This document shows, piece after piece, positions 29,541-39,950 of a DNA stretch of 64,000 bases. Under the pieces are notes generated by a model, which was not told the origin of the DNA, searched no databases, and worked only from the letters and a program-made list of their open reading frames with translations. A program made the translations under genes and the position numbers. Position 1 is the stretch's first letter. Each line of letters opens with the position of its first letter. The stretch spans positions 362,628 to 426,627 of the forward strand of contig NZ_LMMV01000022.1 of NCBI RefSeq assembly GCF_001422405.1, given 5' to 3'. The DNA comes from Pseudorhodoferax sp. Leaf267. GTDB lineage: Bacteria; Pseudomonadota; Gammaproteobacteria; Burkholderiales; Burkholderiaceae_C.

Positions 29541-30611
29541 TCAGGCCAGCGCGTTCAGCACCGCATCGCCCATCTCGCGCGTGCCGACCTTGGTCGTGCC
29601 TTCGCTGTAGATGTCCGGCGTGCGCAGGCCTTGCGCCAGCACCTTCTGCACTGCGGCCTCGATGCGATCGGCGGCCTCGGCCTGGTTCAGCGAGAAGCGC
29701 AGCATCATCGCGGCCGACAGGATGGTGGCCAGCGGGTTGGCCACGCCCTTGCCCGCGATGTCGGGCGCGCTGCCGTGGCTGGGCTCGTACAGGCCCTGGT
29801 TGCTGCTGTTCAGGCTGGCCGACGGCAGCATGCCGATGGAGCCGGTCAGCATGGCGGCGGCGTCGGACAGGATGTCGCCGAACATGTTGCCGGTCACGAC
29901 CACGTCGAACTTCTTGGGCGCCTTCACGAGTTGCATGGCGGCGTTGTCCACGTACATGTGGTCCAGCGCCACGTCGGGGTATTCCTTGCCGATCTCGGTG
30001 ACCACGTCCTTCCAGAGCTGGAAGGTCTCCAGCACGTTGGCCTTGTCCACGCTGGTCACGCGCTTGTCGCGCTTGCGGGCCGCCTCGAAGGCCACGCGGG
30101 CGATACGCTCGATCTCCGGGCGCGTGTAGCGCATGGTGTCGAAGGCTTCCTCGGCGCCCGGGAAGTGGCCGTCGGGCGACACGCGGCGGCCACGCGGCTG
30201 GCCGAAGTAGATGTCGCCGGTCAGCTCGCGGATGATGAGGATGTCCAGGCCCGCGACCAGCTCGGGCTTGAGGCTGGAGGCACCCACGAGCTGCTCGTAG
30301 CAGATGGCGGGCCGGAAGTTGGCGAACAGGCCCAGGTTCTTGCGCAGGCCCAGGATGGCCTGCTCTGGGCGCAGCGGGCGGTCCAGCGTGTCGTACTTCC
30401 AGTCGCCGACGGCGCCGAACAGCACGGCGTCGGCGTCCTTGGCGAGCTTGAGCGTGGCCTCGGGCAGCGGGTGGCCATGGGCGTCGTAGGCGGCGCCGCC
30501 GACCAGGGCAGATTCCAGCTCGAACTTGAGGTCCAGCGCCTTCAGCACGCGCACGGCCTGCTCGACGATTTCGGTACCGATGCCGTCACCCGGCAGAACT
30601 GCGATTTTCAT
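29541..30611 (-). CDS. leuB: 3-isopropylmalate dehydrogenase
   Basis: Oxidatively decarboxylates 3-isopropylmalate to 2-oxoisocaproate in leucine synthesis. The 356-residue protein begins [15 protein letters not shown], has the substrate-arginine segment [13 protein letters not shown] and the adenine-binding [14 protein letters not shown] region near residue 280. It follows leuC and leuD on the same strand, 27 bp after leuD. The stop is 42 bp before the upstream leader region of asd, so read-through from leuB into asd is also possible. Confidence 0.97.
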   Translation of the reverse strand: MKIAVLPGDGIGTEIVEQAVRVLKALDLKFELESALVGGAAYDAHGHPLPEATLKLAKDADAVLFGAVGDWKYDTLDRPLRPEQAILGLRKNLGLFANFRPAICYEQLVGASSLKPELVAGLDILIIRELTGDIYFGQPRGRRVSPDGHFPGAEEAFDTMRYTRPEIERIARVAFEAARKRDKRVTSVDKANVLETFQLWKDVVTEIGKEYPDVALDHMYVDNAAMQLVKAPKKFDVVVTGNMFGDILSDAAAMLTGSIGMLPSASLNSSNQGLYEPSHGSAPDIAGKGVANPLATILSAAMMLRFSLNQAEAADRIEAAVQKVLAQGLRTPDIYSEGTTKVGTREMGDAVLNALA

Positions 30612-30638
30612 AAGCGTTGTAGTGGAGGGTGAAAGGGG

Positions 30639-31292
30639 TCAGGACGCCAGCATGGTGTTGGCCAGCCAGGGCTTTTCGGCCAGGCGCTGGGCCTCGAAGG
30701 CGCGGATCTTGTCGGCATGGCGCAGCGTGAGGCCGATGTCGTCGAAGCCGTTCAGCAGACAGTACTTGCGGAACGCCTGCACCTCGAACGGCAGCTCTTC
30801 GCCCTGTGGCTTCACGATGACCTGGCGCTCCAGGTCGACCGTCAACTGGTAGCCCGGGAAAGCTGCGCACTCGTCGAACAACTGGGCCACCTGGGCCTCG
30901 GGCAGCACGATGGGCAACAGGCCGTTCTTGAAGCTGTTGTTGAAGAAGATGTCGGCGTAACTGGGCGCGATGATGGCGCGAAAGCCGAACTGGTCCAGCG
31001 CCCAGGGCGCATGCTCGCGCGAGGAGCCGCAGCCGAAGTTCTTGCGCGCCAGCAGCACCGAGGCGCCCGCGTAGCGCGGCTGGTTCAGCACGAAGTCGGG
31101 GTTGGGCTTGCGGCTGGCCGGGTCCATGCCGGGTTCGCCATGGTCCAGGTAGCGCCACTCGTCGAACAGGTTTTCGCCGAAGCCGGTCTTCTTGATGGAC
31201 TTCAAAAACTGCTTGGGGATGATGGCGTCGGTGTCGACGTTCTCGCGGTCCATGGGCGCCACGAGGCCCTGGTGCACGGTGAATTTCTGCAT
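30639..31292 (-). CDS. leuD: 3-isopropylmalate dehydratase small subunit
   Basis: Small (swivel) subunit of isopropylmalate isomerase. The 217-residue protein starts [26 protein letters not shown] and has the active-site segment [15 protein letters not shown] typical of the aconitase swivel domain. The ATG at 31292 is chosen by homology; the longer frame upstream lies in leuC sequence. Ten bases separate it from leuC, and the two subunits must assemble together. Confidence 0.97.
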   Translation of the reverse strand: MQKFTVHQGLVAPMDRENVDTDAIIPKQFLKSIKKTGFGENLFDEWRYLDHGEPGMDPASRKPNPDFVLNQPRYAGASVLLARKNFGCGSSREHAPWALDQFGFRAIIAPSYADIFFNNSFKNGLLPIVLPEAQVAQLFDECAAFPGYQLTVDLERQVIVKPQGEELPFEVQAFRKYCLLNGFDDIGLTLRHADKIRAFEAQRLAEKPWLANTMLAS

Positions 31293-31302
31293 GGCGGTGT
31301 CC

Positions 31303-32748
31303 TCAGGCGAATTGGCGGATGTCGACGAAATGGCCGTGCACGGCGGCGGCGGCGGCCATGGCGGGGCTGACGAGGTGGGTGCGGCCACCGGCGCCCTGGC
31401 GGCCTTCGAAGTTGCGGTTGCTGGTGGAGGCGCAGCGCTCGCCCGGCTCCAGCCGGTCCGCGTTCATGGCCAGGCACATGGAGCAGCCCGGCTCGCGCCA
31501 CTCGAAGCCGGCGGCCTTGAAGATCACGTCCAGCCCTTCGCGCTCGGCCTGGTCCTTCACGAGGCCGGAGCCCGGCACGACCATGGCCAGCTTCACGTTC
31601 TTGGCGACCTTCTGGCCCAGCTTCTTGACCACGGCCGCGGCCTCGCGCATGTCCTCGATGCGGCTGTTGGTGCACGAGCCGATGAACACCTTGTCGATGG
31701 TGATGTCGGCCAGCGGCTTTCCGGGTTGCAGGTTCATGTACGTCAGCGCGCGTTCGATGGCGCCGCGCTTGTTGGCGTCCTTTTCCTTGTCGGGGTCTGG
31801 CACGCGCGCGTCGATGCCGAGCACCATCTCGGGCGAGGTGCCCCAGGTCACCTGCGGCACGATCTGCGCGGCATCCAGCTCCACCACGCTGTCGAACTTG
31901 GCGCCCGGGTCGGACTGCAGCGTGCGCCAGTAGGCAATCGCTTGTTCCAGCGCCACGCCGGTGGGCGCCAGCGGGCGACCGCGCACGTAGTCGATGGTCT
32001 TCTCGTCCACGGCCACCAAGCCGGCACGCGCGCCGGCTTCGATCGCCATGTTGCAGACCGTCATGCGGCCTTCCATGCTCAGGCTGCGGATGGCCGAGCC
32101 CGCGAACTCGATGGTGTAGCCCGTGCCGCCGGCCGTGCCGATCTTGCCGATGATGGCCAGCACGATGTCCTTGGCCGTGATGCCGGGGGCCAGCTTGCCT
32201 TCGACCTTGACGAGCAGGTTCTTGGCCTTCTTGGCCAGCAGGGTCTGCGTGGCCATCACGTGCTCGACCTCGCTGGTGCCGATGCCGTGCGCCAGCGCGC
32301 CGAATGCGCCGTGCGTGGAGGTGTGCGAGTCGCCGCAGACCACCGTCATGCCGGGCAGCGTGGCGCCGTTTTCCGGCCCGATCACGTGCACGATGCCCTG
32401 GCGCTTGGACAGAAACGGGAAGTAGGCCGCCGCGCCGTACTGGCGCATGTTGTCGTCCAGCGTGGTGATCTGTTCCTTGCTGATCGGGTCGGCGATGCCG
32501 TCGTAGCCCTGTTCCCAATTGGTGGTGGGCGTGTTGTGGTCGGCCGTGGCCACGATGGAGCTCACGCGCCAGACCTTGCGGCCGGCCTGGCGGATGCCTT
32601 CGAAAGCCTGCGGGCTGGTGACCTCGTGCACCAGGTGGCGGTCGATGTACAGCACCGAGGTGCCGTCGTCCTCGGTGTGGACGACGTGCTCGTCCCAGAT
32701 CTTGTCGTACAGGGTGCGGGCACCCGTCTGGCTGGTGGTGATGCTCAT
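31303..32748 (-). CDS. leuC: 3-isopropylmalate dehydratase large subunit
   Basis: Large subunit carrying the [4Fe-4S] cluster. The cluster cysteines are visible in [13 protein letters not shown] and in [10 protein letters not shown], and the N-terminal DHNTPT and [13 protein letters not shown] segments are those of the aconitase superfamily. Length 481 residues, slightly longer than E. coli LeuC (466). It starts 25 bp after the LysR-type regulator gene, so it may be cotranscribed with it. leuA is not in the window. Confidence 0.97.
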   Translation of the reverse strand: MSITTSQTGARTLYDKIWDEHVVHTEDDGTSVLYIDRHLVHEVTSPQAFEGIRQAGRKVWRVSSIVATADHNTPTTNWEQGYDGIADPISKEQITTLDDNMRQYGAAAYFPFLSKRQGIVHVIGPENGATLPGMTVVCGDSHTSTHGAFGALAHGIGTSEVEHVMATQTLLAKKAKNLLVKVEGKLAPGITAKDIVLAIIGKIGTAGGTGYTIEFAGSAIRSLSMEGRMTVCNMAIEAGARAGLVAVDEKTIDYVRGRPLAPTGVALEQAIAYWRTLQSDPGAKFDSVVELDAAQIVPQVTWGTSPEMVLGIDARVPDPDKEKDANKRGAIERALTYMNLQPGKPLADITIDKVFIGSCTNSRIEDMREAAAVVKKLGQKVAKNVKLAMVVPGSGLVKDQAEREGLDVIFKAAGFEWREPGCSMCLAMNADRLEPGERCASTSNRNFEGRQGAGGRTHLVSPAMAAAAAVHGHFVDIRQFA

Positions 32749-32773
32749 GGCTCTTCTTTCGTGGGGGCGGAAA

Positions 32774-33757
32774 TCAGGCGGCAGCGCGCAGGGGAAGGGC
32801 TGCCAAGGGATGGGGTTCGGGTTCGGCGTCCGCGGCGCGGCCGGAGAGGTGTTCGACCAGCAAGCGCGCCGTGACGGGCAGGGTCGAGAAGTCGCGCGCC
32901 ACCATGCGGATCTGCCGCTCGGCCCAGGCGTCGCTCAGGTCCACGTGCGCCAGGTCGCCCACGCCGTGCATGAGCTCGAAGGCGCGCAGCGGCATCACGC
33001 CGATGCCCAGGCCGTTGTGGATCATGCGGCACATGGCGTCCAGCCCGGTGACCTGGATGCGCAGCTTGATGGTGTGGCCCAGCGCCACGGCGGCGCTGCG
33101 CATGGCCAGGTGGATGGAGCTGTTGCTGTGCAGGCCGACATGGTCGAAGGCCAGCGACTGCTCGAACGCGATCGGGCCCTGGCCGTCCAGCGCATGGCCG
33201 CGGGGCACGATCAGCACGAGGCGGTCGCGCTGGTAGGGGCGCGTCTGCAGTGGCTGGCCATTTGTGTCGGCCGCAGCGGCGTTGCAGATGCCCAGGTCGG
33301 CCGCGCCCTCCTGCACGGCGCGCACGACCTCGCTGGACAGATGTTCTTCCAGGTCGATCTTCACGCCGCCGTGCTGCCGGATGAAGGCGCCTAGGTCTTC
33401 CGGCAGGAACTGCACGATGGCCGAGATGCTGGCGTGCACGCGCACATGGCCGCGCACGCCGTCGGTGTACTCGCTGAGTTCACCCTGCATGCGGTCCAGG
33501 CTGAACAGCACCGAGCGCGCGTGGTGCAACAGGCTCTCGCCGGCCGGCGTCAGGTCCACACCGCGCGCGTGGCGGTACAGCAGCGTGGTCTGCAAGGTGG
33601 TTTCCAAGTCCGACAGGCGCTTGCTGACGGCCGAGGCGGCAATGAACTCGCGCTCGGCCGCCTTGCCGATGCTGCCCAGTTCGCAGACGGCCACGAACAG
33701 CTGCAACGACGTGAGGTCGATGCGGCGGGCGAAGTTGCGTTCGGAGGGCTTGTTCAT
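32774..33757 (-). CDS. LysR-type transcriptional regulator next to leuCDB
   Basis: A 327-residue regulator with an N-terminal winged helix-turn-helix (about residues 13-72: [20 protein letters not shown] and then [11 protein letters not shown]) and a C-terminal periplasmic-binding-like effector domain. The ATG at 33757 places the helix-turn-helix in its normal position; upstream in-frame codons are in the promoter region. It lies directly ahead of leuC in the same direction and may control leuCDB, itself, or an unrelated gene. Its ligand is unknown. A T-N11-A palindrome is at 33819-33833. Confidence 0.87.
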   Translation of the reverse strand: MNKPSERNFARRIDLTSLQLFVAVCELGSIGKAAEREFIAASAVSKRLSDLETTLQTTLLYRHARGVDLTPAGESLLHHARSVLFSLDRMQGELSEYTDGVRGHVRVHASISAIVQFLPEDLGAFIRQHGGVKIDLEEHLSSEVVRAVQEGAADLGICNAAAADTNGQPLQTRPYQRDRLVLIVPRGHALDGQGPIAFEQSLAFDHVGLHSNSSIHLAMRSAAVALGHTIKLRIQVTGLDAMCRMIHNGLGIGVMPLRAFELMHGVGDLAHVDLSDAWAERQIRMVARDFSTLPVTARLLVEHLSGRAADAEPEPHPLAALPLRAAA

Positions 33758-33818
33758 CGTGGGGCATCGCGGGTGGCGACGAGGGCAGCCATTTTCTCCC
33801 GTAATAGGGCGCCAAGGC

Positions 33819-33833
33819 ATCGCGATTGGCGAT
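33819..33833 (-). promoter_or_regulatory. Candidate LysR-type binding site
   Basis: ATCGC-N5-GCGAT, a 15-bp palindrome with the T-N11-A spacing used by LysR regulators, about 60 bp upstream of the regulator start. It could mediate autoregulation and, through co-transcription, leuCDB control. Confidence 0.4.
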
Positions 33834-33857
33834 GACCCTGTTGCCCGAACGCGCAAG

Positions 33858-33889
33858 AAAAAGCCCCGCGGGCCAGAGCCGGCGGGGCT
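33858..33889 (-). terminator. Rho-independent terminator of the sdh-gltA operon
   Basis: On the minus strand AGCCCCGC (33889-33882) pairs with GCGGGGCT (33869-33862), closing a 12-base loop, followed by a run of five T. It lies 21 bp after the gltA stop and separates the TCA operon from the LysR gene. Confidence 0.85.
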
Positions 33890-33909
33890 GGGCAGATCGC
33901 CTGGTGCGG

Positions 33910-35220
33910 TCAGCGCTTGGCGATGGGCTGCACGTCGCGCTTGGGCGAGCCGGAGAACAGCTGGCGTGGGCGGCCGATCTTGTACTCGGGGTCGCCGATC
34001 ATTTCATTGAGCTGGGCGATCCAGCCCACCGTGCGGGCCAGCGCGAAGATCGCGGTGAACAGCGGCACCGGGATGCCGATGGCGCGCTGCACGATGCCCG
34101 AGTAGAAGTCCACGTTCGGGTACAGCTTGCGCGACACGAAGTACTCGTCTTCCAGCGCGATCTTTTCCAGTTCCTTGGCGAGCTTGAACAACGGGTCCTG
34201 CTCCAGGCCCAGCTCGGTCAGCACTTCGTTGCAGGTTTCCTGCATCAGCTTGGCGCGCGGGTCGTAGTTCTTGTAGACGCGGTGACCGAAGCCCATCAGC
34301 TTGACGCTGGAGTTCTTGTCCTTCACCTTCTTGATGAACTCGCCGATCTTCTCGACGCCGCCTTCACGCTGGATGTCGTAGAGCATGTTCAGCGCCGCCT
34401 CGTTGGCGCCGCCGTGTGCCGGGCCCCACAGGCAGGCCACGCCAGCCGCGATCGCTGCGAACGGGTTGGTGCCGGAGGAGCCGCACAGGCGCACGGTAGA
34501 GGTAGAGGCGTTTTGCTCGTGGTCTGCGTGCAGGATGAAGATGCGGTCCAGCGCGCGTTCGAGCACCGGGTTGACCTTGTACTCCTCGCACGGCGTGGCG
34601 AACATCATGTGCAGGAAGTTGCCTGCATAGCTGAGGTCGTTCTTCGGGTACATGTAGGGCTGGCCCACGGTGTACTTGTAAGCCATCGCGACCAGCGTGG
34701 GCATCTTGGCAATCAAACGGATGGCTGAGATGTCGCGGTGCTGCGGATTGTTGATGTCCGTGCTGTCGTGGTAGAAGGCCGACAGAGCGCCCACCAGGCC
34801 GGTCATGATGGCCATCGGATGCGCATCACGGCGGAAGCCACGCAGGAAGAACTGCATCTGCTCGTTGACCATGGTGTGGTTGGTCACAAGCTTGGTGAAC
34901 TTCTGCTTGCCCTCGGCGTTCGGCAACTCGCCGTACAGCAGCAGATGGCAGGTTTCCAGGAAGTCGCAGTTGGTCGCGAGCTGCTCGATCGGGTAGCCGC
35001 GGTACAGCAGCTCGCCCTTGTCGCCGTCGATGTAGGTGATGGCGGACTGGCAGGCCGCGGTGGACAAGAAGCCCGGGTCGTAGGTGAACATGCCAGTCTG
35101 GGCGTACAGCTTGCGGATGTCCACGACATCGGGACCTACGCTGCCCTGGTACACCGGCAGCTCCACACTGGGGCTGCCATTGCTGAACGACAGTGTGGCT
35201 TTGTTTTCGGCTAGTTTCAT
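33910..35220 (-). CDS. gltA: Citrate synthase
   Basis: Condenses oxaloacetate and acetyl-CoA. The 436-residue protein is the hexameric type II form typical of Gram-negative bacteria. Active-site residues are visible: the His of [10 protein letters not shown], the His of [14 protein letters not shown] and the Asp of PNVDFYSG; the [13 protein letters not shown] segment is also intact. It is the last gene of the sdhC-sdhD-sdhA-sdhB-sdhE-gltA operon and is followed by a strong terminator. Confidence 0.98.
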   Translation of the reverse strand: MKLAENKATLSFSNGSPSVELPVYQGSVGPDVVDIRKLYAQTGMFTYDPGFLSTAACQSAITYIDGDKGELLYRGYPIEQLATNCDFLETCHLLLYGELPNAEGKQKFTKLVTNHTMVNEQMQFFLRGFRRDAHPMAIMTGLVGALSAFYHDSTDINNPQHRDISAIRLIAKMPTLVAMAYKYTVGQPYMYPKNDLSYAGNFLHMMFATPCEEYKVNPVLERALDRIFILHADHEQNASTSTVRLCGSSGTNPFAAIAAGVACLWGPAHGGANEAALNMLYDIQREGGVEKIGEFIKKVKDKNSSVKLMGFGHRVYKNYDPRAKLMQETCNEVLTELGLEQDPLFKLAKELEKIALEDEYFVSRKLYPNVDFYSGIVQRAIGIPVPLFTAIFALARTVGWIAQLNEMIGDPEYKIGRPRQLFSGSPKRDVQPIAKR

Positions 35221-35230
35221 GTTCGCCCTT

Positions 35231-35515
35231 TCAGCGGTTTTCTCTCAACAAACTCAAAACTTCGCGCGTGGGCGCGTCGTCCAGATGCGGACTGACCTGG
35301 TCAAGCGTCTTTCGTGCCAGTTGCAGGTCCAACAGATCGTGGTCCCCCAAATCCATGAGGCGGTTCAAGGCCTCCGCGTGTCGAACGGTCAGCGTGGCGC
35401 CACACCGTTCGAAGAACTTTTCGAGAAACAGGTCGTTCTCGAGCAGGCCGCGGCGGCAGCGCCAGCGCAGCAGGCTCAATGCGCGATCGTCGAGAACGTC
35501 CGTGGGCGCGGTCAT
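35231..35515 (-). CDS. sdhE: Succinate dehydrogenase flavin assembly factor SdhE
   Basis: Small factor that promotes covalent FAD attachment to SdhA. The 94-residue protein has the signature RGLLENDLF near residues 22-30 (the RGxxE motif) and the all-helical YgfY/CptB-type fold. It lies between sdhB and gltA, ten bases before gltA, the usual betaproteobacterial position. Confidence 0.94.
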   Translation of the reverse strand: MTAPTDVLDDRALSLLRWRCRRGLLENDLFLEKFFERCGATLTVRHAEALNRLMDLGDHDLLDLQLARKTLDQVSPHLDDAPTREVLSLLRENR

Positions 35516-35519
35516 GGGT

Positions 35520-36221
35520 TCAGATGGTGCGCAGCACCATCATTTCCTTGATCTTGCCGATGGCCTTGGTCGGGTTCAGGTGCTTCGGACACACGTCCAC
35601 GCAGTTCATGATGGTGTGGCAGCGGAACAGCCGGTACGGATCTTCCAGGTTGTCCAGGCGCTCTGCCGTGGCGTCGTCCCGGCTGTCGGCGATGAAGCGG
35701 TAGGCTTGCAGCAGACCGGCCGGGCCGACGAACTTGTCGGGGTTCCACCAGAAGCTGGGGCAGCTCGTCGAGCAGCTCGCGCACAGGATGCACTCGTACA
35801 GGCCGTTCAGCTCTTCGCGCTCCTCGGGCGACTGCAGGCGCTCCTTCTCCGGCGCGATGCCTTCGGTGATCAGGTAGGGCTTGATCGAGTTGTACTGCTT
35901 GAAGAACTGCGTCATGTCCACGATCAGGTCGCGGATCACGGGCAGGCCGGGCAGGGGCTTCAGGACCACCGGGTCCTTCAGCGTGTTCATGTTGGTCAGG
36001 CAGGCCAGGCCGTTCTTGCCGTTGATGTTCATCGCGTCGGAGCCGCAGACGCCTTCACGGCAGGAGCGGCGGAACGAGATGGACGGGTCCTGCTGCTTCA
36101 ACTTGACCAGGGCGTCCAGCAGCATGCGTTCGCTGCCGTCGAGCTCGATCTCGACGGTCTGCATGTAGGGCTTGGCGTCCTTGTCCGGGTCGTAGCGGTA
36201 GATCTGGAATGTGCGCTTCAT
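35520..36221 (-). CDS. sdhB: Succinate dehydrogenase iron-sulfur subunit
   Basis: Electron-transfer subunit of complex II. The N-terminal plant-type ferredoxin domain carries the [2Fe-2S] ligands (Cys54, Cys59, Asp62 and Cys74); the C-terminal domain has the CILCASCSTSCP and CHTIMNCVDVCPKHLNP motifs for the [4Fe-4S] and [3Fe-4S] clusters. Length 233 residues. It lies 13 bp after sdhA. Confidence 0.98.
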   Translation of the reverse strand: MKRTFQIYRYDPDKDAKPYMQTVEIELDGSERMLLDALVKLKQQDPSISFRRSCREGVCGSDAMNINGKNGLACLTNMNTLKDPVVLKPLPGLPVIRDLIVDMTQFFKQYNSIKPYLITEGIAPEKERLQSPEEREELNGLYECILCASCSTSCPSFWWNPDKFVGPAGLLQAYRFIADSRDDATAERLDNLEDPYRLFRCHTIMNCVDVCPKHLNPTKAIGKIKEMMVLRTI

Positions 36222-36234
36222 CGTGGTGACCTTG

Positions 36235-38040
36235 TTAGAACGTGCGGACCTTGGGCGGAATGGAGTCGACCGTCAGCGGCTTGAGGTTGACGGGCTTGTA
36301 GGTCAGGTTGTTGCCCTCGCTGTGCCACAGCGTGTGCTTCATCCATTCCTTGTCGTTACGGCCCAGCGGGAACTCGGCGTGGTCGGCCGGGTGCTCGTAG
36401 TCGTAAACCGTGTGGGCACCGCGGCATTCGCGGCGCGCCGCGGCCGAGGTCATCGTGGCCTGGGCCACTTCGATCAGGTTGTCCACTTCCAGCGCTTCCA
36501 TGCGGGCCGTGTTCCAGACCATGGACTTGTCCTTCATCGCGACGCTGGCGACACGGTCGCGGATGGCGTTGACCTTGGCCACGCCCTCGTCCATGCTGGC
36601 CTGCGTGCGGAAGACGCCGGCATGCTGCTGCATCGTGGTGCGGATGTCGCCCGCGATGGTCTGCGCGTACTCACCGTCCCTGGATTCCTGCAGCTGGTTC
36701 AGCCGCGCCAGCGAGCGGTCGGCGCCGTCTGCCGGCAGCGGCTTGTGTTCGCCGCTGTTCTTGACGAACTCGACGACGTGCTTGCCGGCCGACTTGCCGA
36801 ACACCAGCAGGTCCAGCAGCGAGTTCGTGCCCAGGCGGTTGGCGCCGTGCACCGACACGCAGGAGCATTCGCCCACGGCGTATAGCCCATTGACGATGTT
36901 GTTGCGCTGGCCGTCATGCGTGACCACTTGGCCGTGGATGTTGGTGGGGATGCCACCCATCTGGTAGTGGATGGTCGGCACCACGGGGATCGGTTCCTTG
37001 GTGATGTCGACGTTGGCGAAGTTGTGGCCGATCTCTTCCACCGAGGGCAGGCGCTTGCGGATGGTGTCGGCGCCCAGGTGGTCCAGCTTCATGAGGATGT
37101 AGTCCTTGTTGGGACCGCAGCCGCGACCTTCCTTGATTTCCTGGTCCATGGAGCGCGAGACGAAATCGCGCGGTGCCAGGTCCTTCAGCGTGGGCGCATA
37201 CCGCTCCATGAAGCGCTCGCCGTTGCTGTTGAGCAGGATCGCGCCTTCGCCGCGGCAGCCTTCGGTCAGCAGCACGCCGGCACCGGCCACGCCGGTGGGG
37301 TGGAACTGCCAGAACTCCATGTCCTGCAGCGGGATGCCGGCACGCGCCGCCATGCCCAGGCCGTCGCCGGTGTTGATGAAGGCGTTGGTCGATGCCGCGA
37401 AGATGCGGCCGGCACCGCCGGTGGCCAGCAGCACGGCCTTGGCCTGCAGCGCGTACAGCTCGCCGGTCTCCAGCTCCAGCGCGGTCACGCCGACCACGTC
37501 GCCGTCGGCGTCGCGGATCAGGTCCAGCGCCATCCATTCGACGAAGAAATTGGTCTTGGACTTGACGTTCTGCTGGTACAGCGTGTGCAGCATGGCGTGG
37601 CCGGTGCGGTCGGCCGCGGCGCAGGCGCGTTGCACGGGCTTCTCGCCGTAGTTGGCGGTGTGGCCGCCGAACGGGCGCTGGTAGATCGTGCCGTCGGGGT
37701 TGCGGTCGAACGGCATGCCGAAGTGTTCGAGCTCGATCACGACCTTGGGCGCTTCACGGCACATGAACTCGATGGCGTCCTGGTCGCCCAGCCAGTCCGA
37801 GCCCTTGATGGTGTCGTAGAAGTGGTAGTGCCAGTTGTCCTCGGACATGTTGCCCAGCGAGGCCGACACGCCGCCCTGCGCCGCCACGGTGTGCGAACGG
37901 GTCGGGAAGACCTTGGACAGCGAGGCCACGTTCAGGCCTGCGCGCGACAGTTCCAGCGCCGCGCGCATGCCGGAGCCGCCGGCCCCCACGATCACGACGT
38001 CGAACTTGCGCTTGTTGATGGCTTGCTTGGTGTAGCTCAT
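36235..38040 (-). CDS. sdhA: Succinate dehydrogenase flavoprotein subunit
   Basis: FAD-bearing catalytic subunit that oxidises succinate to fumarate at the inner membrane. The Rossmann motif VIVGAGGSGMRAALELS is at about residues 17-33 and the FAD-attachment His50 is in TRSHTVAAQGG; the substrate-side HPTGVAGAG and the RLGTNSLLDLLVFG segment are intact. The 601-residue start at 38040 fits the family; the longer open frame upstream lies within sdhD. The stop is two bases from the sdhB leader. Confidence 0.98.
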   Translation of the reverse strand: MSYTKQAINKRKFDVVIVGAGGSGMRAALELSRAGLNVASLSKVFPTRSHTVAAQGGVSASLGNMSEDNWHYHFYDTIKGSDWLGDQDAIEFMCREAPKVVIELEHFGMPFDRNPDGTIYQRPFGGHTANYGEKPVQRACAAADRTGHAMLHTLYQQNVKSKTNFFVEWMALDLIRDADGDVVGVTALELETGELYALQAKAVLLATGGAGRIFAASTNAFINTGDGLGMAARAGIPLQDMEFWQFHPTGVAGAGVLLTEGCRGEGAILLNSNGERFMERYAPTLKDLAPRDFVSRSMDQEIKEGRGCGPNKDYILMKLDHLGADTIRKRLPSVEEIGHNFANVDITKEPIPVVPTIHYQMGGIPTNIHGQVVTHDGQRNNIVNGLYAVGECSCVSVHGANRLGTNSLLDLLVFGKSAGKHVVEFVKNSGEHKPLPADGADRSLARLNQLQESRDGEYAQTIAGDIRTTMQQHAGVFRTQASMDEGVAKVNAIRDRVASVAMKDKSMVWNTARMEALEVDNLIEVAQATMTSAAARRECRGAHTVYDYEHPADHAEFPLGRNDKEWMKHTLWHSEGNNLTYKPVNLKPLTVDSIPPKVRTF

Positions 38041-38042
38041 GC

Positions 38043-38411
38043 TCAAAGTCTCCAGAGAACTTGGATGGCCCAGCCGGCACAGCCGACCAGCCAGACGATG
38101 GTGAAAATCTGGAGCACGAGACGGAGCCAGACAACCGAGGTGACGTAATCCATCCAGACGTCGCGCATGCCGACCCAGACGTGGTAGAGCAGGGCGATGA
38201 TCACGGAGAAGGTGAGCACCTTCATCCATTGGGCGGCGAAGATGCCCGCCCACAGGTCGTAGCCGATCGGGCCTTTGGCCAGCAGCAGCTGCGCCAGCAC
38301 GATGACGGTGAACAAGGCCATGAGGACGCCTGTGACGCGCTGGGCCAGCCAGTCGCGCAAGCCGTAATGCGCGCCGACGACGACGCGCTTGGAACCGTAA
38401 TTGACAGCCAT
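38043..38411 (-). CDS. sdhD: Succinate dehydrogenase membrane anchor subunit
   Basis: A 122-residue protein with three hydrophobic helices (about 27-46, 62-84, 95-118) that anchors complex II and, with SdhC, binds heme b and ubiquinone. The His in LLYHVWVGMRDVW is a candidate heme ligand. It lies between sdhC and sdhA, two bases from sdhA. Confidence 0.93.
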   Translation of the reverse strand: MAVNYGSKRVVVGAHYGLRDWLAQRVTGVLMALFTVIVLAQLLLAKGPIGYDLWAGIFAAQWMKVLTFSVIIALLYHVWVGMRDVWMDYVTSVVWLRLVLQIFTIVWLVGCAGWAIQVLWRL

Positions 38412-38434
38412 GGGAATGCTTTCCTTCTTGTGAT

Positions 38435-38881
38435 TCAGTACACGCCGAACAGCTTGAGGCCCAGCACGAAGGTCAGGCCCAGGCTCAGGGCCAGCGTGAC
38501 TTGCGCGGAGGTCTTGCCGAACTGCTTGCTCACAGCGTCATGGCTCACGTCCATCCACAGGTGGCGCACGCCGGCGATGAAATGGTGCAGGTAGGCCCAC
38601 ATCAGTGCCAGAGCCACGAGCTTGAAGAACCAACCTGGTGCCCAGCCCAGGCCCGAGTTGAAAGCGGCTTTGAACTTGGCGAAGGAGATCTCGGAAGACA
38701 CGGAGGTGTCGAACATCCAGATGATGAAGGGCATCAACAAAAACATCAGCACGCCGCTCACGCGGTGCAGGATGGACACCCAGCCCGCAGCCGGCAAGCG
38801 GTACGAAGGCAGGTCGGTCAGGGCATTGATGTTGCGGAACTCTGGGCGCTTGGCCCGTGCGGAAGAGGCTGTTTCTGTCAT
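38435..38881 (-). CDS. sdhC: Succinate dehydrogenase cytochrome b556 subunit
   Basis: A 148-residue three-helix membrane subunit. The SILHRVSGVLMF segment contains the conserved quinone-site Ser and Arg, and HHFIAGVRHLWMD contains the heme-ligating His. It is the first gene of the sdh-gltA operon; the 126-bp gap to the GntR gene must hold the promoter, but no convincing -35/-10 pair stood out. Confidence 0.95.
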   Translation of the reverse strand: MTETASSARAKRPEFRNINALTDLPSYRLPAAGWVSILHRVSGVLMFLLMPFIIWMFDTSVSSEISFAKFKAAFNSGLGWAPGWFFKLVALALMWAYLHHFIAGVRHLWMDVSHDAVSKQFGKTSAQVTLALSLGLTFVLGLKLFGVY

Positions 38882-39007
38882 GCGGGGCGCTTTCGTGGAT
38901 GTAACTGCCTTGTAATCGTTACGCGGGGGTCAACCCAAAATTCTATTGCAATGCAGCAAGCGAACTGCGACGAAGGTTTGCACCACCAGTCGCGCAAGTG
39001 ATTGCCG

Positions 39008-39853
39008 TCAGTTCAATTCGTTCCGGTAATGGTGCGTATCCGTCCGATACAGGCCGCGCCGCAACTCCATCGGGGCGTCGTTGTAGGTGTAGGCGACCCG
39101 TTCCACGCTGAGCAACGGCGTGCCGGGCGCAATGTGCAACAGCTTGCACTGGTCGTCGTCGGGCAGCACGGCGCGGATTTTTTCTTCCGCGCGCACCATG
39201 CGCACGCCGAATTCGGTTTCGAACAGCGCATAGGTCGGCCCGCGGAAGTCGGCCATGCGCTCGGCCGTCAGGCCCTTGAACGGTGCGCCCGGCAGCCACA
39301 GGTCTTCCAGGATGGTTGGCACCAGCGCGCCGCCATCGGCCGGAAACGACAGCACACGGCGCACCTGCATCACCGCGTCGCCGGTGCGCAACGCCAGCGC
39401 GCGCGCGATCTCGGCGTTGGCACGTGAGCGCCTGCATTCCAGGAACTGGCGCTGCGCCGGGCCTTCGCGGTCCACGTCGCCGGTGTCGGGCACCAGCTTG
39501 AGGAAGCGGTAGCGCACGTGCTGCTCGGTGTGGGTGGCGACGAACGTGCCCTTGCCCTGGCGGCGCACGACCAGGTTGTCACCGGCCAGCTCGTCCACCG
39601 CCTTGCGCACCGTGCCCTGGCTCACGCGAAAGCGAGCGGCCAGTTCGATTTCGCTGGGGATGAGTTCGCCAGGCTTCCATTCGCCAGCCTGCAGGCTTTG
39701 CAGGATCAGGCCTTTGATCTGCTGGTACAGCGGACTGAAGGCGGGCGTCGCGGGGCTGGCGGTGGTGTCGGACGACGGCCCGGAGACGGTGCTGCCCGAT
39801 GGCAGGCCGGGCGCGGTGCTGAGAGAGGAGGGCATCGTCGGAGGGCTCGTCAT
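39008..39853 (-). CDS. GntR/HutC-family transcriptional regulator
   Basis: A 281-residue regulator with a Ser/Thr/Pro-rich N-terminal tail (1-38), a GntR winged helix-turn-helix (about 41-106, with IPSEIELAARFRVSQGTVRKA as its core) and a UTRA ligand-binding domain (about 125-275). The effector is unknown. It lies between the sdh-gltA operon and mdh, divergent from mdh, and a palindrome at 39923-39947 sits next to the mdh promoter, so control of mdh and of itself is the simplest model. The start may be shorter, since the tail is low-complexity. Confidence 0.87.
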   Translation of the reverse strand: MTSPPTMPSSLSTAPGLPSGSTVSGPSSDTTASPATPAFSPLYQQIKGLILQSLQAGEWKPGELIPSEIELAARFRVSQGTVRKAVDELAGDNLVVRRQGKGTFVATHTEQHVRYRFLKLVPDTGDVDREGPAQRQFLECRRSRANAEIARALALRTGDAVMQVRRVLSFPADGGALVPTILEDLWLPGAPFKGLTAERMADFRGPTYALFETEFGVRMVRAEEKIRAVLPDDDQCKLLHIAPGTPLLSVERVAYTYNDAPMELRRGLYRTDTHHYRNELN

Positions 39854-39922
39854 GAGGGGTGGAAATCAGGCGCTGCGTGCCCATGGTCGGCGCGCGCGCC
39901 CCGCACGTCAGGCAAGGTGGAA

Positions 39923-39947
39923 TCTTATCTTATATAAGACATAAGAC
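39923..39947. promoter_or_regulatory. Palindromic operator candidate for the GntR regulator
   Basis: A perfect 10-bp palindrome CTTATATAAG (39929-39938) is flanked by TCTTAT on the left and ATAAGA on the right, forming a longer imperfect dyad. It is strongly AT-rich compared with its surroundings and lies just upstream of the mdh -35. GntR/HutC regulators commonly bind such dyads. Confidence 0.6.
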
Positions 39948-39950
39948 AAA

